Shown: positions 18,210 through 25,417 of the stretch, one piece after another | Layout of the letters: the number at the start of each line of letters is the position of its first letter | Numbering within the stretch: position 1 is the stretch's first letter | Assembly (NCBI GenBank): GCA_045617925.1 | Contig: JAZLJR010000053.1 | Coordinates: 47,738 to 111,737 of the forward strand | Origin: CALELF01 sp045617925 | Lineage (GTDB): Bacteria; Synergistota; Synergistia; Synergistales; Synergistaceae | DNA length: 64,000 bases | Direction: 5' to 3' | Notes under the pieces: generated by a model | What the model was told of the DNA's origin: nothing | The model's input: only the letters and a program-made list of their open reading frames with translations | Databases searched by the model: none | Position numbers and translations under genes: made by a program

Positions 18210-18616
18210 GTCTTTGCTCCTAAATCATTTTCAATATCTTGATGAATAACTTCCACAAGATACCCCTTAGATTTTAAAGCTTGAGCAGCGTATATTGCTA
18301 CAGTAACGGATCTGTGTCTGCCACCAGTGCAACCTATTGCTATTTTTATTTCGTCCTTTTCTTTTCTAGCCTTCAAATAGAAGAGGGTCGTTTCTACTAT
18401 TAAATTAATAAATGGCTCAAAGTCTGCAGATTGCTTTACAAAATCTTGGACACCTTTGTCTAATCCACTTTTTTCTTTTAGTGAAGGTTCCCAAAATGGA
18501 TTTGGTAAAAATCTCGCATCAAATACACCTTCTGCAACAAAACCAGTTTCATACTTGAAGCCAAAGGAATAAATTTTAATTTTTTTGTTAGTGTTTGTTT
18601 GAGATTCAACAGTCAT
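18203..18616 (-). CDS. Stand-alone RapZ C-terminal domain protein
   Basis: This 137-residue protein matches only the C-terminal half of RapZ (YvcJ). It starts with the YSFGFKYE strand, then FDARFLPNPF, the GLD-x-x-VQDFV segment, and the anion-binding GCTGGRHRSV loop with the final HQDIEND. In E. coli the C-terminal domain of RapZ binds glucosamine-6-phosphate and small RNAs, while the N-terminal half is a P-loop ATPase. No Walker A is present here, and upstream lies a divergent gene, so the ATPase half is truly absent at this locus. Start MTVESQ is chosen for the GAGG site 8 bases upstream. Adjacency to yvcK keeps the usual rapZ-yvcK pairing. Confidence 0.88.
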   Translation of the reverse strand: MTVESQTNTNKKIKIYSFGFKYETGFVAEGVFDARFLPNPFWEPSLKEKSGLDKGVQDFVKQSADFEPFINLIVETTLFYLKARKEKDEIKIAIGCTGGRHRSVTVAIYAAQALKSKGYLVEVIHQDIENDLGAKTC

Positions 18617-18656
18617 ATTATTTGCCTCTACTTTTATCAGCAATTTGTGATAGAAT

Positions 18657-18665
18657 ATTATATCA
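18657..18665 (-). promoter_or_regulatory. Extended -10 promoter of the RapZ-yvcK operon
   Basis: TGATATAAT on the minus strand (TG one base before a perfect TATAAT, 18657-18662), about 40 bases before the start codon. No good -35 box at the usual distance. Confidence 0.5.
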
Positions 18666-18689
18666 TAAAAGTTACTCAAGGAGATTACT

Positions 18690-18998
18690 ATGTTTGAATT
18701 ATTAACTGAAAATTTTGAAGAATTTAAAGAAAAAGATTACGCTTTGGTGGATTTTTGGCAGACAACCTGCCCGGAATGTATGGCACTAAAGCCACAATTG
18801 GAAGCACTGGAAAAGGAATTTGCCGATGTAATTTTTTACTCTCTTGATTGTCAAAGGGAAAGAAAACTGGCAATATCCTTAAAAGTCTTTGGTTTACCTT
18901 CTGTCATACTGTTTTCTAAAGGAAATATGTTGTGCAAGTTGCAAAAGGAAAACTGCACAATAGATAATATCAAGCAAGCTTTGAATGAAAAACATTAA
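18690..18998 (+). CDS. Thioredoxin-like protein with CPEC active site
   Basis: A 102-residue thioredoxin-fold protein: VDFWQTTCPECMALKP gives a CxxC site CPEC in place of the standard CGPC, and the cis-proline loop is GLPSVILF. The length is that of a single thioredoxin domain with no signal peptide, so it is cytoplasmic. The changed dipeptide would alter the redox potential, so the partner may not be the usual thioredoxin reductase. It has a good AAGGAG ribosome site and overlaps queT by 14 bases. Confidence 0.87.
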   Translation: MFELLTENFEEFKEKDYALVDFWQTTCPECMALKPQLEALEKEFADVIFYSLDCQRERKLAISLKVFGLPSVILFSKGNMLCKLQKENCTIDNIKQALNEKH

Positions 18999-19440
18999 CT
19001 TCCTTACAAAATCGGCACTAATTGCTACCTTTTATGTTTGTATAACGTTATTATTTTCGCCTATTTCATTCGGAGTTATACAACTTAGAATTTCTGAGGC
19101 CCTTTGTATCTTAGCATTTTTCTTACCTGAAGCAATAATAGGGCTTTTTGCGGGGTGTCTCGTTTCAAATTTTTTTGCAGGTTTAGGACTGTTTGATATA
19201 ATACTTGGAAGTTTAGCTACGTTGTTATCTAGCTACTTGTCGTATAAAACAAATAACATATTTTTAGCGTCGTTTTATATCACAATTATAAATGCGATTT
19301 TAGTCGGTTTTTCTCTGGCATATATAGCAGGTTTGCCTCTTTGGTTAGGCTTTATTTCAATTTTTGCAAGTGAAGCAATAGCTACAGTTTGTTTAGGTAT
19401 TCCACTCAGCAAATTTTTACATCTTGCCAAAAAAAAGTAA
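18985..19440 (+). CDS. queT: QueT family queuosine-precursor transporter (ECF S component)
   Basis: A 151-residue, highly hydrophobic protein with about five or six membrane segments. The QLRISEALCILAFF motif, the GLFAGCLVSN segment and the GLGLFDIILGSLATLL segment are typical of the QueT family. QueT proteins act as substrate-binding S components of energy-coupling-factor transporters and are linked by context and riboswitches to queuosine precursors. The ECF A and T subunits are not in this window. queA at 330 supports the queuosine link. Start overlaps the thioredoxin-like gene, suggesting translational coupling. Confidence 0.86.
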   Translation: MKNINFLTKSALIATFYVCITLLFSPISFGVIQLRISEALCILAFFLPEAIIGLFAGCLVSNFFAGLGLFDIILGSLATLLSSYLSYKTNNIFLASFYITIINAILVGFSLAYIAGLPLWLGFISIFASEAIATVCLGIPLSKFLHLAKKK

Positions 19441-19452
19441 ATGTGCTAGAAT
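19424..19452 (+). promoter_or_regulatory. Promoter of tRNA-Leu(CAG)
   Basis: TTGCCA (19424-19429), 17-base spacer, TAGAAT (19447-19452). The -35 lies inside the end of queT, and the -10 is 18 bases before the tRNA. Confidence 0.65.
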
Positions 19453-19470
19453 GCACGCCGTTGGTATTTC

Positions 19471-19557
19471 GTCGGAGTGGCGGAATTGGTAGACGCGTTA
19501 GATTCAGGTTCTAATGAGCGATAGCTCTTAGGGGTTCAAGTCCCCTCCCCGACACCA
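19471..19557 (+). tRNA. tRNA-Leu (anticodon CAG)
   Basis: Class II tRNA with acceptor GTCGGAG/CCCCGAC, discriminator A and encoded CCA. The anticodon loop TTCAGGT gives CAG, reading CUG. The variable arm has the stem GAGC-GATA-GCTC. The T arm is AGGGG-TTCAAGT-CCCCT. The acceptor stem has one A-C mismatch at pair 6-67, which is uncommon. Confidence 0.93.
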
Positions 19558-19568
19558 AAAGAATGTCA

Positions 19569-19609
19569 AATAAGGTGGCTATTACTTATAGTCATCTTAT
19601 TTTATTTTT
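19569..19609 (+). terminator. Terminator after tRNA-Leu
   Basis: A 13-bp stem with two G-U pairs (19569-19581 with 19589-19601), 7-base loop, followed by a T-rich tract. It separates the tRNA from the antiporter gene. Confidence 0.75.
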
Positions 19610-19619
19610 ATAAGAGGTC

Positions 19620-19632
19620 AAAAAAAAAAAAA
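19620..19632 (+). repeat. A13 homopolymer between ribosome site and start codon
   Basis: Thirteen A, the last being the A of the antiporter ATG. They fill most of the gap between GAGGT (19614-19618) and the start codon, giving a 13-base spacing, longer than the usual 5-9. Confidence 0.9.
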
Positions 19633-20930
19633 TGCAGTCATTATTTTCATTGTCAATTGCAATACTTGCAGGGCTTATGATGACAAGGATTTTGAAGCCA
19701 TTTCACTTGCCTGACGTAACCGCATATTTACTTGGCGGAATTCTTATCGGCCCATTTTGCCTTGGTTGGTTTAACATTCCATACTTTGCTTTTCACACAT
19801 TGCAGGAAGTTCAAGCTTTATCCTTGATTTCAGATGTTGCACTAGGTTTCATTGCCTTTGCTATCGGCAGCGAGTTTAGATTGGAACAGCTAAAAAAAAC
19901 TGGACGTGCAACTGTTATCATAACAATTCTGCAAGCAGGACTAGCAACAATCTGTGTTGATATAGCACTCTACATATTTCATATATTTTTTCCAAGCATT
20001 CTCTCAACGTCGCAAGCAATTATACTTGGAGCAATAGCAACTGCACCCGCTCCGGCTGCCACCTTAATGGTAGTCCGTCAATATAAGGCAAAGGGTGAAT
20101 TGGTTGACCTCTTATTGCCCGTAGTTGCACTCGATGACGCTGTCGGGCTTATGGTCTTTGCGGTGTCATTTGGGATAGCAAAAGCATTGGAATTTGGAAA
20201 ATATGAAGTAGGCTCAATTCTTTTAACGCCAATATTAGGAATAATAGTTTCTCTTTCTCTTGGTGCAATTTGCGGCATATTACTGACCAAACTGGAACAA
20301 TTATTCCATTCAAATTCAAACAGACTTTCTATGACAATTGCTTTTATTTTTGCAACAGTTGCTTTGTCAAAACTTACCTTTACATTGGCAAAATTTGAAT
20401 TAACATTTTCACCGCTTTTAGTATGTATGTCCATGGGCGTCGTATTTTGCAATATTTGTCCATTTGCTTTTGACATTATACACAGAGCAGAGTCTTGGAC
20501 TGCCCCACTCTATGCTATCTTTTTTGTGGTAAGTGGCGCAGATTTAGATTTATCTGTTTTCAAAAACAAAATGAATGTTCTTGTCGGTATTTGCTATATA
20601 GTTGCACGTTGTTTAGGCAAATATTACGGGGCTTATTTAGGTTGCTCAATTGCAAAGGTCGGAGAAAAAGCGAAAAAATACCTCGGCTATACGCTTTTTC
20701 CACAGGCTGGAGTTGCCCTTGGAATGTGCATTATGGCAAGACAACTTGGAGAATCTGGAAACTTTATAAGCAATATAATTTTGTTTAGCGTTCTGGTTTA
20801 CGAAATCTGTGGTCCCCTCATTACCAAACAAGCCTTGCTTGCAGCAGGAGAAATTACACCACAAAAAGTTGATTTTGATAAAATCAGACGAGAAAACTTA
20901 CAGCAAACTTCAAAAAGATACGAAGAATAA
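19632..20930 (+). CDS. CPA2 family cation/proton antiporter
   Basis: A 432-residue integral membrane protein with about 12-13 segments, of the Na+/H+ exchanger domain family (KefB/NapA/GerN type). The unwound-helix regions are visible as TAPAPAATLMVV and the acidic ion-site region LDDAVGLMVF (two Asp). There is no C-terminal TrkA-N or TrkA-C domain, so regulation by nucleotide binding is unlikely. The likely role is Na+ or K+ export in exchange for protons. It lies alone between a tRNA terminator and a convergent terminator, and its leader holds an A13 run that could affect expression. Confidence 0.9.
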   Translation: MQSLFSLSIAILAGLMMTRILKPFHLPDVTAYLLGGILIGPFCLGWFNIPYFAFHTLQEVQALSLISDVALGFIAFAIGSEFRLEQLKKTGRATVIITILQAGLATICVDIALYIFHIFFPSILSTSQAIILGAIATAPAPAATLMVVRQYKAKGELVDLLLPVVALDDAVGLMVFAVSFGIAKALEFGKYEVGSILLTPILGIIVSLSLGAICGILLTKLEQLFHSNSNRLSMTIAFIFATVALSKLTFTLAKFELTFSPLLVCMSMGVVFCNICPFAFDIIHRAESWTAPLYAIFFVVSGADLDLSVFKNKMNVLVGICYIVARCLGKYYGAYLGCSIAKVGEKAKKYLGYTLFPQAGVALGMCIMARQLGESGNFISNIILFSVLVYEICGPLITKQALLAAGEITPQKVDFDKIRRENLQQTSKRYEE

Positions 20931-20947
20931 ACACAAACCGCACAAAA

Positions 20948-20980
20948 AAGTGCTTGGCGTTTCGCCAAGCACTTTTTTAA
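20948..20980. terminator. Bidirectional terminator between antiporter and frr
   Basis: A perfect 12-bp stem (20948-20959 with 20963-20974, arm AAGTGCTTGGCG) with a 3-base loop, A run before and T run after. It serves both converging genes and slightly overlaps the frr stop region. Confidence 0.9.
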
Positions 20981-21534
20981 TTTTCCATAATTTCTTTTTC
21001 TTTATCAGCAAGGATTGTATCAATTTTTTTGATGTAAAAATCTGTTTTATCCTGAGCCTCTTTTTGAAATTTCTTGCTAACATCTTCTGTTATGGTGCTG
21101 TCTTTTTCAAGCTTCTTTATAGCATCATTCGCATCACGGCGAATGTTTCTAACAGAAATACGAGCATTCTCTGCTTCTTTTGACACCAATTTCTTTAGCT
21201 CAACTCTTCTCTGTTGTGTCAACTCTGGTAAGCTTAACCTCACGCTTTGCCCATCATTCTGAGGAGTAATGCCAAGAGGAGAAGCAAGAATTGCTTTTTC
21301 AATTGCAGCTATTGCAGATGCGTCCCATGGTGTAACGACAAGACAACGAGCCTCTGGAACCGTAACATTGCCAAGATTTTTTATTGGTGTTAGCGTTCCA
21401 TAGTAATCGACCTTTATATCGTCAATTAAACCAGGGTGAGCACGCCCAGTTCTAACGCCTTGCATATATGTCTTCAAGACTTCAATGGACTTCTCTGCAC
21501 GCTCAGATAAATTTTTTATAACTTTTTGTGGCAT
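20977..21534 (-). CDS. frr: Ribosome recycling factor
   Basis: Splits post-termination ribosomes with EF-G. The 185-residue product has the three-helix bundle, the RTGRAHPGLIDDIKVDYYGT segment split here as RTGRAHPGL and VDYYG, the PEARCLVVTPWD motif and the conserved NIRRDANDAIKKLEKD helix. Last gene of rpsB-tsf-pyrH-frr. Confidence 0.97.
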   Translation of the reverse strand: MPQKVIKNLSERAEKSIEVLKTYMQGVRTGRAHPGLIDDIKVDYYGTLTPIKNLGNVTVPEARCLVVTPWDASAIAAIEKAILASPLGITPQNDGQSVRLSLPELTQQRRVELKKLVSKEAENARISVRNIRRDANDAIKKLEKDSTITEDVSKKFQKEAQDKTDFYIKKIDTILADKEKEIMEN

Positions 21535-21548
21535 AACAAAATCTCCTT

Positions 21549-22262
21549 TTAATTATTATTTGTAACAATTGAACCAATTTCCATACCGTCAATAAGTAAC
21601 TTTTTCAAATTTCCTTTTTGACGGACATCAAAAACAATTATTGGTATGTTGTTGTCTTGACAAAGTGAAAATGCTACTGTGTCCATAACTTTTAACTTTT
21701 TTGATATTGCTTCATCAAATGTTAGCGCAGGTAGTTTCACAGCATCTGCAAATTTGTTGGGGTCCTTGTCATAAACACCATCAACCTTGGTAGCTTTAAT
21801 TATGCAGTCTACGCCAATTTCAGATGCACGCAGGGCTGCTGCAGTGTCTGTTGAAAAATATGGAGAGCCAATTCCAGCACCAAAAATGACAATTCGTCCC
21901 TTTTCAAGATGGCGAATAGCACGACGTCTGATGTAAGTTTCTGTCACCTGCTTCATTTCTATGGAAGATTGAACACGAACAGGAGCGCCAAAGCTTTCAA
22001 GCACATTTTGCAAGGCGAGAGCATTTATTACCGTGCCAAGCATTCCCATGTGGTCTGCCTGCACACGCTCAAATTTCTTTGTTTGCGCCCCACGAATGAT
22101 ATTGCCCCCACCGACAACCATTGCAATTTGGACACCGCTTTTTGCAACTTCTGTAATTTGTGCACACATACTAGCAATAGAATCGTAATCAAGACCAAAA
22201 TGCTCATTACCAGCCAGAATCTCACCAGATAACTTCAACAAAACTCTTTTAAACTTTTTCAT
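21549..22262 (-). CDS. pyrH: UMP kinase
   Basis: Bacterial hexameric UMP kinase of the amino-acid kinase fold; makes UDP. The product from MKKFKRV is 237 residues, with KLSGEIL near the start, VVGGGNIIRG, DHMGMLGTVINALALQ and DTAAALRASEI motifs. The longer open frame lacks a ribosome site; AAGG precedes the chosen ATG. Conserved operon position between tsf and frr. Confidence 0.97.
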   Translation of the reverse strand: MKKFKRVLLKLSGEILAGNEHFGLDYDSIASMCAQITEVAKSGVQIAMVVGGGNIIRGAQTKKFERVQADHMGMLGTVINALALQNVLESFGAPVRVQSSIEMKQVTETYIRRRAIRHLEKGRIVIFGAGIGSPYFSTDTAAALRASEIGVDCIIKATKVDGVYDKDPNKFADAVKLPALTFDEAISKKLKVMDTVAFSLCQDNNIPIIVFDVRQKGNLKKLLIDGMEIGSIVTNNN

Positions 22263-22321
22263 TTTATTACCTTCGTATTTTATAAAATTGGCGAGGAAGT
22301 TATCCTCGCCAATCAAAAATC

Positions 22322-22918
22322 TTAGCCACCAATTGAGAAACGTGCAAAGCGACGAGCAACGATGTTCTCACCGATTTTTGCAATGTTTTCAATAATCAAA
22401 TCTTTAATCTTAAGATCAGGATTTCTCACATATTTCTGCTCAAGCAAGCAGTTTTCCTCGTAATACTTGGCAAGCTTGCCTTCTGCAATACGCTCAAGCA
22501 TTGCTTCTGGCTTGCCCTCTTCACGAGCCTGTGCCATGATAACTTCCTTCTCGTGGTCAAGCTCTGACTGTGGAACGTCCTCTGGTCTCACATAGCTTGG
22601 ATTTGCTGCTGCAATGTGCATTGCAATCTCATGACCAAGTGCATTAAAGTCATCTGTCCTTGCAACAAAGTCTGTTTCGCAGTTGAGTTCAAGCAAAACT
22701 GCCAACTTTGCGCCATTGTGAACATAGGTGAAAATTCTGCCTTCAGAGGCATTTCTTTCTGCCTTCTTTGCTGCCTTTGCAAGACCTTTTTCACGCAAAA
22801 AGTCACAAGCTTTGTCCATATCTCCAGCACAAGCAACAAGTGCTTTTTTGCAATCCATCATTCCAACTTGTGTTCTGGCACGAAGCTCAGACACCATTGA
22901 TGCGGTAATTTCTGCCAT
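22322..22918 (-). CDS. tsf: Elongation factor Ts, short form
   Basis: Nucleotide exchange factor for EF-Tu. The 198-residue product has the N-terminal UBA-like domain (VSELRARTQVGMMDCKKAL) and the core TDFVARTDDF motif that inserts into EF-Tu. It then passes to the C-terminal module (CLLEQKYVRN). It is clearly shorter than the roughly 290 residues of B. subtilis or E. coli and resembles the compact form known from Thermus and some Clostridia. Lies 24 bases after rpsB. Confidence 0.96.
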   Translation of the reverse strand: MAEITASMVSELRARTQVGMMDCKKALVACAGDMDKACDFLREKGLAKAAKKAERNASEGRIFTYVHNGAKLAVLLELNCETDFVARTDDFNALGHEIAMHIAAANPSYVRPEDVPQSELDHEKEVIMAQAREEGKPEAMLERIAEGKLAKYYEENCLLEQKYVRNPDLKIKDLIIENIAKIGENIVARRFARFSIGG

Positions 22919-22942
22919 GATTATTCTCCTTGATTTATTATA

Positions 22943-23752
22943 TTATGCTTCAACTGTTTCTTTTGGTTCAGCTTCTGTGGCTTCGGCTTCGGTTGTAACC
23001 TCTGCTTCTGCCTTTGGCTCTTCTGCTTGCACTTTTGCTTCAGCAGGTTGCTCAGTTTGTGGAGCGTCAATTCCCTGCTTGCCTTCAATGAAAGCGTTTG
23101 CCATTGCAGCAACGATGAGTTCAATTGCTCTGATAGCATCGTCATTACCTGGGATTGGGAAATCAATTGGGTCTGGGTCGCAGTTTGTATCAATAATAGC
23201 AATTACAGGAATACCAAGTTTCTTTGCTTCTCTTACTGCATTCTCTTCACGATGTGGATCAATAACAAAAAGAACATCTGGAATGTTGTTCATTTCTTTG
23301 ATACCGACAAGATATTTCTCAAGCTTGTCTTTCTCCTTGAGCATCGTAACGATTTCTTTCTTTGGATACTTATTGATGCTACCGTCTTCAACTGCACGCT
23401 CAATCTCTTTCATCTTCTGCACACGTTTCTGAATGGTTGCAAAGTTTGTTAAGAGACCGCCCAACCAACGCTGATTGATGTAGAACTGACCGCAACGTGC
23501 TGCTTCATCACGAATAGGATCCTGTGCCTGGCGCTTTGTGCCGACAAAGAGAACAGTGCCACCCTCTTTTGCAACTTCGCGAACAAAGTCATAGGCCTTT
23601 TCAAGTCCCTTGACTGTCTTCTGCAAGTCAATGATATAAATTCCGTTACGCTCTGTGAAAATGAATGGTTTCATTTTCGGGTTCCAACGTCTTGTCTGGT
23701 GACCAAAGTGCACACCAGATTCAAGAAGTTGCTTCATACTTACTACTGCCAT
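22943..23752 (-). CDS. rpsB: 30S ribosomal protein S2 with acidic C-terminal tail
   Basis: Component of the small subunit platform. The product from MAVVSMKQL is 269 residues. The S2 core is normal, with LESGVHFGHQTRRWNPKM, FVGTKRQAQ, RWLGGLLTNF, FVIDPHREENAV and the VDTNCDP-like IDTNCDPDPIDF. The last 45 or so residues form a low-complexity Glu/Ala/Pro/Thr tail, strongly acidic. The ATG at 23752 follows AGGAGG and is preferred over an upstream in-frame start that lies inside the leader. Confidence 0.96.
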   Translation of the reverse strand: MAVVSMKQLLESGVHFGHQTRRWNPKMKPFIFTERNGIYIIDLQKTVKGLEKAYDFVREVAKEGGTVLFVGTKRQAQDPIRDEAARCGQFYINQRWLGGLLTNFATIQKRVQKMKEIERAVEDGSINKYPKKEIVTMLKEKDKLEKYLVGIKEMNNIPDVLFVIDPHREENAVREAKKLGIPVIAIIDTNCDPDPIDFPIPGNDDAIRAIELIVAAMANAFIEGKQGIDAPQTEQPAEAKVQAEEPKAEAEVTTEAEATEAEPKETVEA

Positions 23753-23779
23753 AATGTTTCCTCCTTTGTTTTTTTCCTC

Positions 23780-23839
23780 CGAGAATTTCAACTTCAAACT
23801 CCCCCACTCTTGTGGGAACAAAATTTAAATCCATTCTCG
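23780..23839 (-). promoter_or_regulatory. Structured rpsB leader, possible autoregulatory element
   Basis: In the transcript leader a closing stem CGAGAAU/AUUCUCG (23833-23839 with 23780-23786) encloses an inner hairpin CCCAC-AAGA-GUGGG (23803-23816). The structure ends 27 bases before the start codon, close to the ribosome site. Many bacteria control rpsB by S2 binding its own leader; that this element does so is inference. Confidence 0.5.
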
Positions 23840-23864
23840 TGTGTTATTTATTACACGGCGAGAG

Positions 23865-23873
23865 ATTATACCA
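23865..23873 (-). promoter_or_regulatory. Extended -10 promoter of rpsB-tsf-pyrH-frr
   Basis: TGGTATAAT on the minus strand with perfect TATAAT (23865-23870). The best -35 (TTCAAC, 23890-23895) is weak and 19 bases away. Confidence 0.6.
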
Positions 23874-23942
23874 CAAAATTGTAATTTTTGTTGAATTTAT
23901 TTGATTTTTTACGAAAATTTTATGTTTTTTGAAAACTGGCAT

Positions 23943-23978
23943 AAAAAAAGCAAGAGGCGCTAACTCTCGTCCCTTGCT
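23943..23978 (-). terminator. Terminator after cold-shock gene
   Basis: Stem AGCAAG-GG/CC-CTTGCT (about 23949-23978) followed on the minus strand by a T7 run (23943-23949). Confidence 0.8.
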
Positions 23979-24017
23979 AATAGGGTTCAATAATTTTATA
24001 AAAGCTATTTTTATAAA

Positions 24018-24218
24018 TTACAGTTTCTGAACGTTCGTTGCTTGTGAGCCTTTTTCGCCATCTGTGACGTCAAAGCTAACTTTCTGACCTTCGTCCAATG
24101 TCTTGAAACCATCGCCCTGGATTGCTGAGAAGTGAACAAAAACATCGTTACCATCTTCTGTTGTGATGAATCCGTAACCCTTTGTTGCGTTGAACCATTT
24201 TACTGTTCCGTTAGCCAT
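24018..24218 (-). CDS. Cold-shock domain protein (CspA family)
   Basis: A 66-residue single-stranded nucleic acid chaperone. It begins GTVKWFNATKGYGFI with the RNP1 motif, then VFVHFSAI (RNP2), and is a complete five-stranded OB fold. A very strong AGGAGG site and a near-consensus promoter suggest high expression. Monocistronic, with its own terminator. The leader of about 45 bases is short compared with the long cold-sensing leader of E. coli cspA. Confidence 0.95.
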   Translation of the reverse strand: MANGTVKWFNATKGYGFITTEDGNDVFVHFSAIQGDGFKTLDEGQKVSFDVTDGEKGSQATNVQKL

Positions 24219-24271
24219 GATAACTGGAACCTCCTTAGAAGTTATACAACTACAAATATGTAATTGTGCGA

Positions 24272-24300
24272 ATTTTAACCAGTTTATACAAATTTGTCAA
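24272..24300 (-). promoter_or_regulatory. Promoter of cold-shock gene
   Basis: On the minus strand, perfect TTGACA (24295-24300), 17-base spacer and TAAAAT (24272-24277). Confidence 0.85.
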
Positions 24301-24373
24301 GCGAAAATTTTTGTTTAATAAATTATCAAAATATTGCTCAATTTGATATGTAACACAACAAATAAAGGCACAT

Positions 24374-24422
24374 AAAAACAGCCATAAGAACCACAAAATG
24401 TCCTTTGTATTTCTTATGGCTG
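24374..24422 (-). terminator. Terminator after argF
   Basis: A 12-bp stem CAGCCATAAGAA/TTCTTATGGCTG (24379-24390 with 24411-24422) with a 20-base loop and T5 on the minus strand (24374-24378). Confidence 0.85.
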
Positions 24423-24446
24423 ATAATTTACCCCACAATTATTGTT

Positions 24447-25394
24447 TTAACAGAAACTTGCAACCATTACCGCCTTGATTGTGTGCATTCTGTTTTCTGC
24501 TTCGTCAAAGACATGTGAATATTTTGATTCAAACACTTCTTCTGTAACTTCATATCCTTTTACTGCTGGCAAACAATGTAGGAAGATAACATTGTCATTG
24601 CCAGTATTTTTTATCATTTCCATATTTATTTGGTAAGGAGATAGGATTGTTTTTCTTTCCGCAAGCTTTTCTTCCTCTCCCATGGAAGCCCAAACATCTG
24701 TATAAAGCACATCTGCCCCACTAACACCTGTGACAGGATTATCTGTAAGGGTAACAGTGCCACTGCTTTGAGTCTCTTCTGCAATTTTTTCACATTCTAC
24801 AACCAAATTTGCATCAGGGAAAAGCTCTTTTGGCGACACACAAACATAATGCAGCCCCATTTTAACAGCACCAATCATAAGAGAATTCGACATATTATTT
24901 CTGCCGTCGCCAACATAAACAAAGCGAATTCCTTTAAGGTGTCCAAAGATTTCTTTTATTGTGAGAAAATCTGCCAAAACTTGCGTTGGATGGTATTCAT
25001 CTGTAAGACCGTTCCAAACTGGAACGCCAGAAAATTTTGCAAGTGCTTCAACCGTCTTTTGGCTAAATCCTCTAAACTCTATTCCGTCAAACATACGCCC
25101 AAGCACACGTGCTGTGTCTTGTATATCTTCCTTATGCCCAAGCTGAATATCGTTTTTGCCAAGATATTCCGCATTAGCCCCCTCGTCCTGTGCACCAACA
25201 GTGAAGGCACAACGTGTGCGTGTTGAAGGTTTTTCAAAAATTAGTGCAATGTTTTTGCCATCCATAAGATGACCACGCACACCGCTCTTTTTCTTTGCCT
25301 TGAGCTCCGTAGCTAAATCCAGCAAATATTCAATTTCAGATGGTGTATGGTGCTTTAATGTTAATAGATGTCTGCCTTTTAATGATACTTTCAT
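24447..25394 (-). CDS. argF: Ornithine carbamoyltransferase
   Basis: Makes citrulline from ornithine and carbamoyl phosphate. The 315-residue product has the carbamoyl-phosphate motif STRTRCAF, the ornithine-binding DVWASMGEE region and the catalytic HCLPAVKGYEV. No other arginine gene is nearby, so sequence alone does not say whether it acts in biosynthesis or in the arginine deiminase direction. It is the last gene of the ispG operon direction, 23 bases downstream of ispG. Confidence 0.95.
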   Translation of the reverse strand: MKVSLKGRHLLTLKHHTPSEIEYLLDLATELKAKKKSGVRGHLMDGKNIALIFEKPSTRTRCAFTVGAQDEGANAEYLGKNDIQLGHKEDIQDTARVLGRMFDGIEFRGFSQKTVEALAKFSGVPVWNGLTDEYHPTQVLADFLTIKEIFGHLKGIRFVYVGDGRNNMSNSLMIGAVKMGLHYVCVSPKELFPDANLVVECEKIAEETQSSGTVTLTDNPVTGVSGADVLYTDVWASMGEEEKLAERKTILSPYQINMEMIKNTGNDNVIFLHCLPAVKGYEVTEEVFESKYSHVFDEAENRMHTIKAVMVASFC

Positions 25395-25417
25395 TTTTTA
25401 CTCCAATTTCTATTTTA

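Noticed and set aside
24250..24438. 62-codon frame between the cold-shock gene and argF
   Set aside because: It covers the argF terminator hairpin and the cold-shock promoter, and has no ribosome site.
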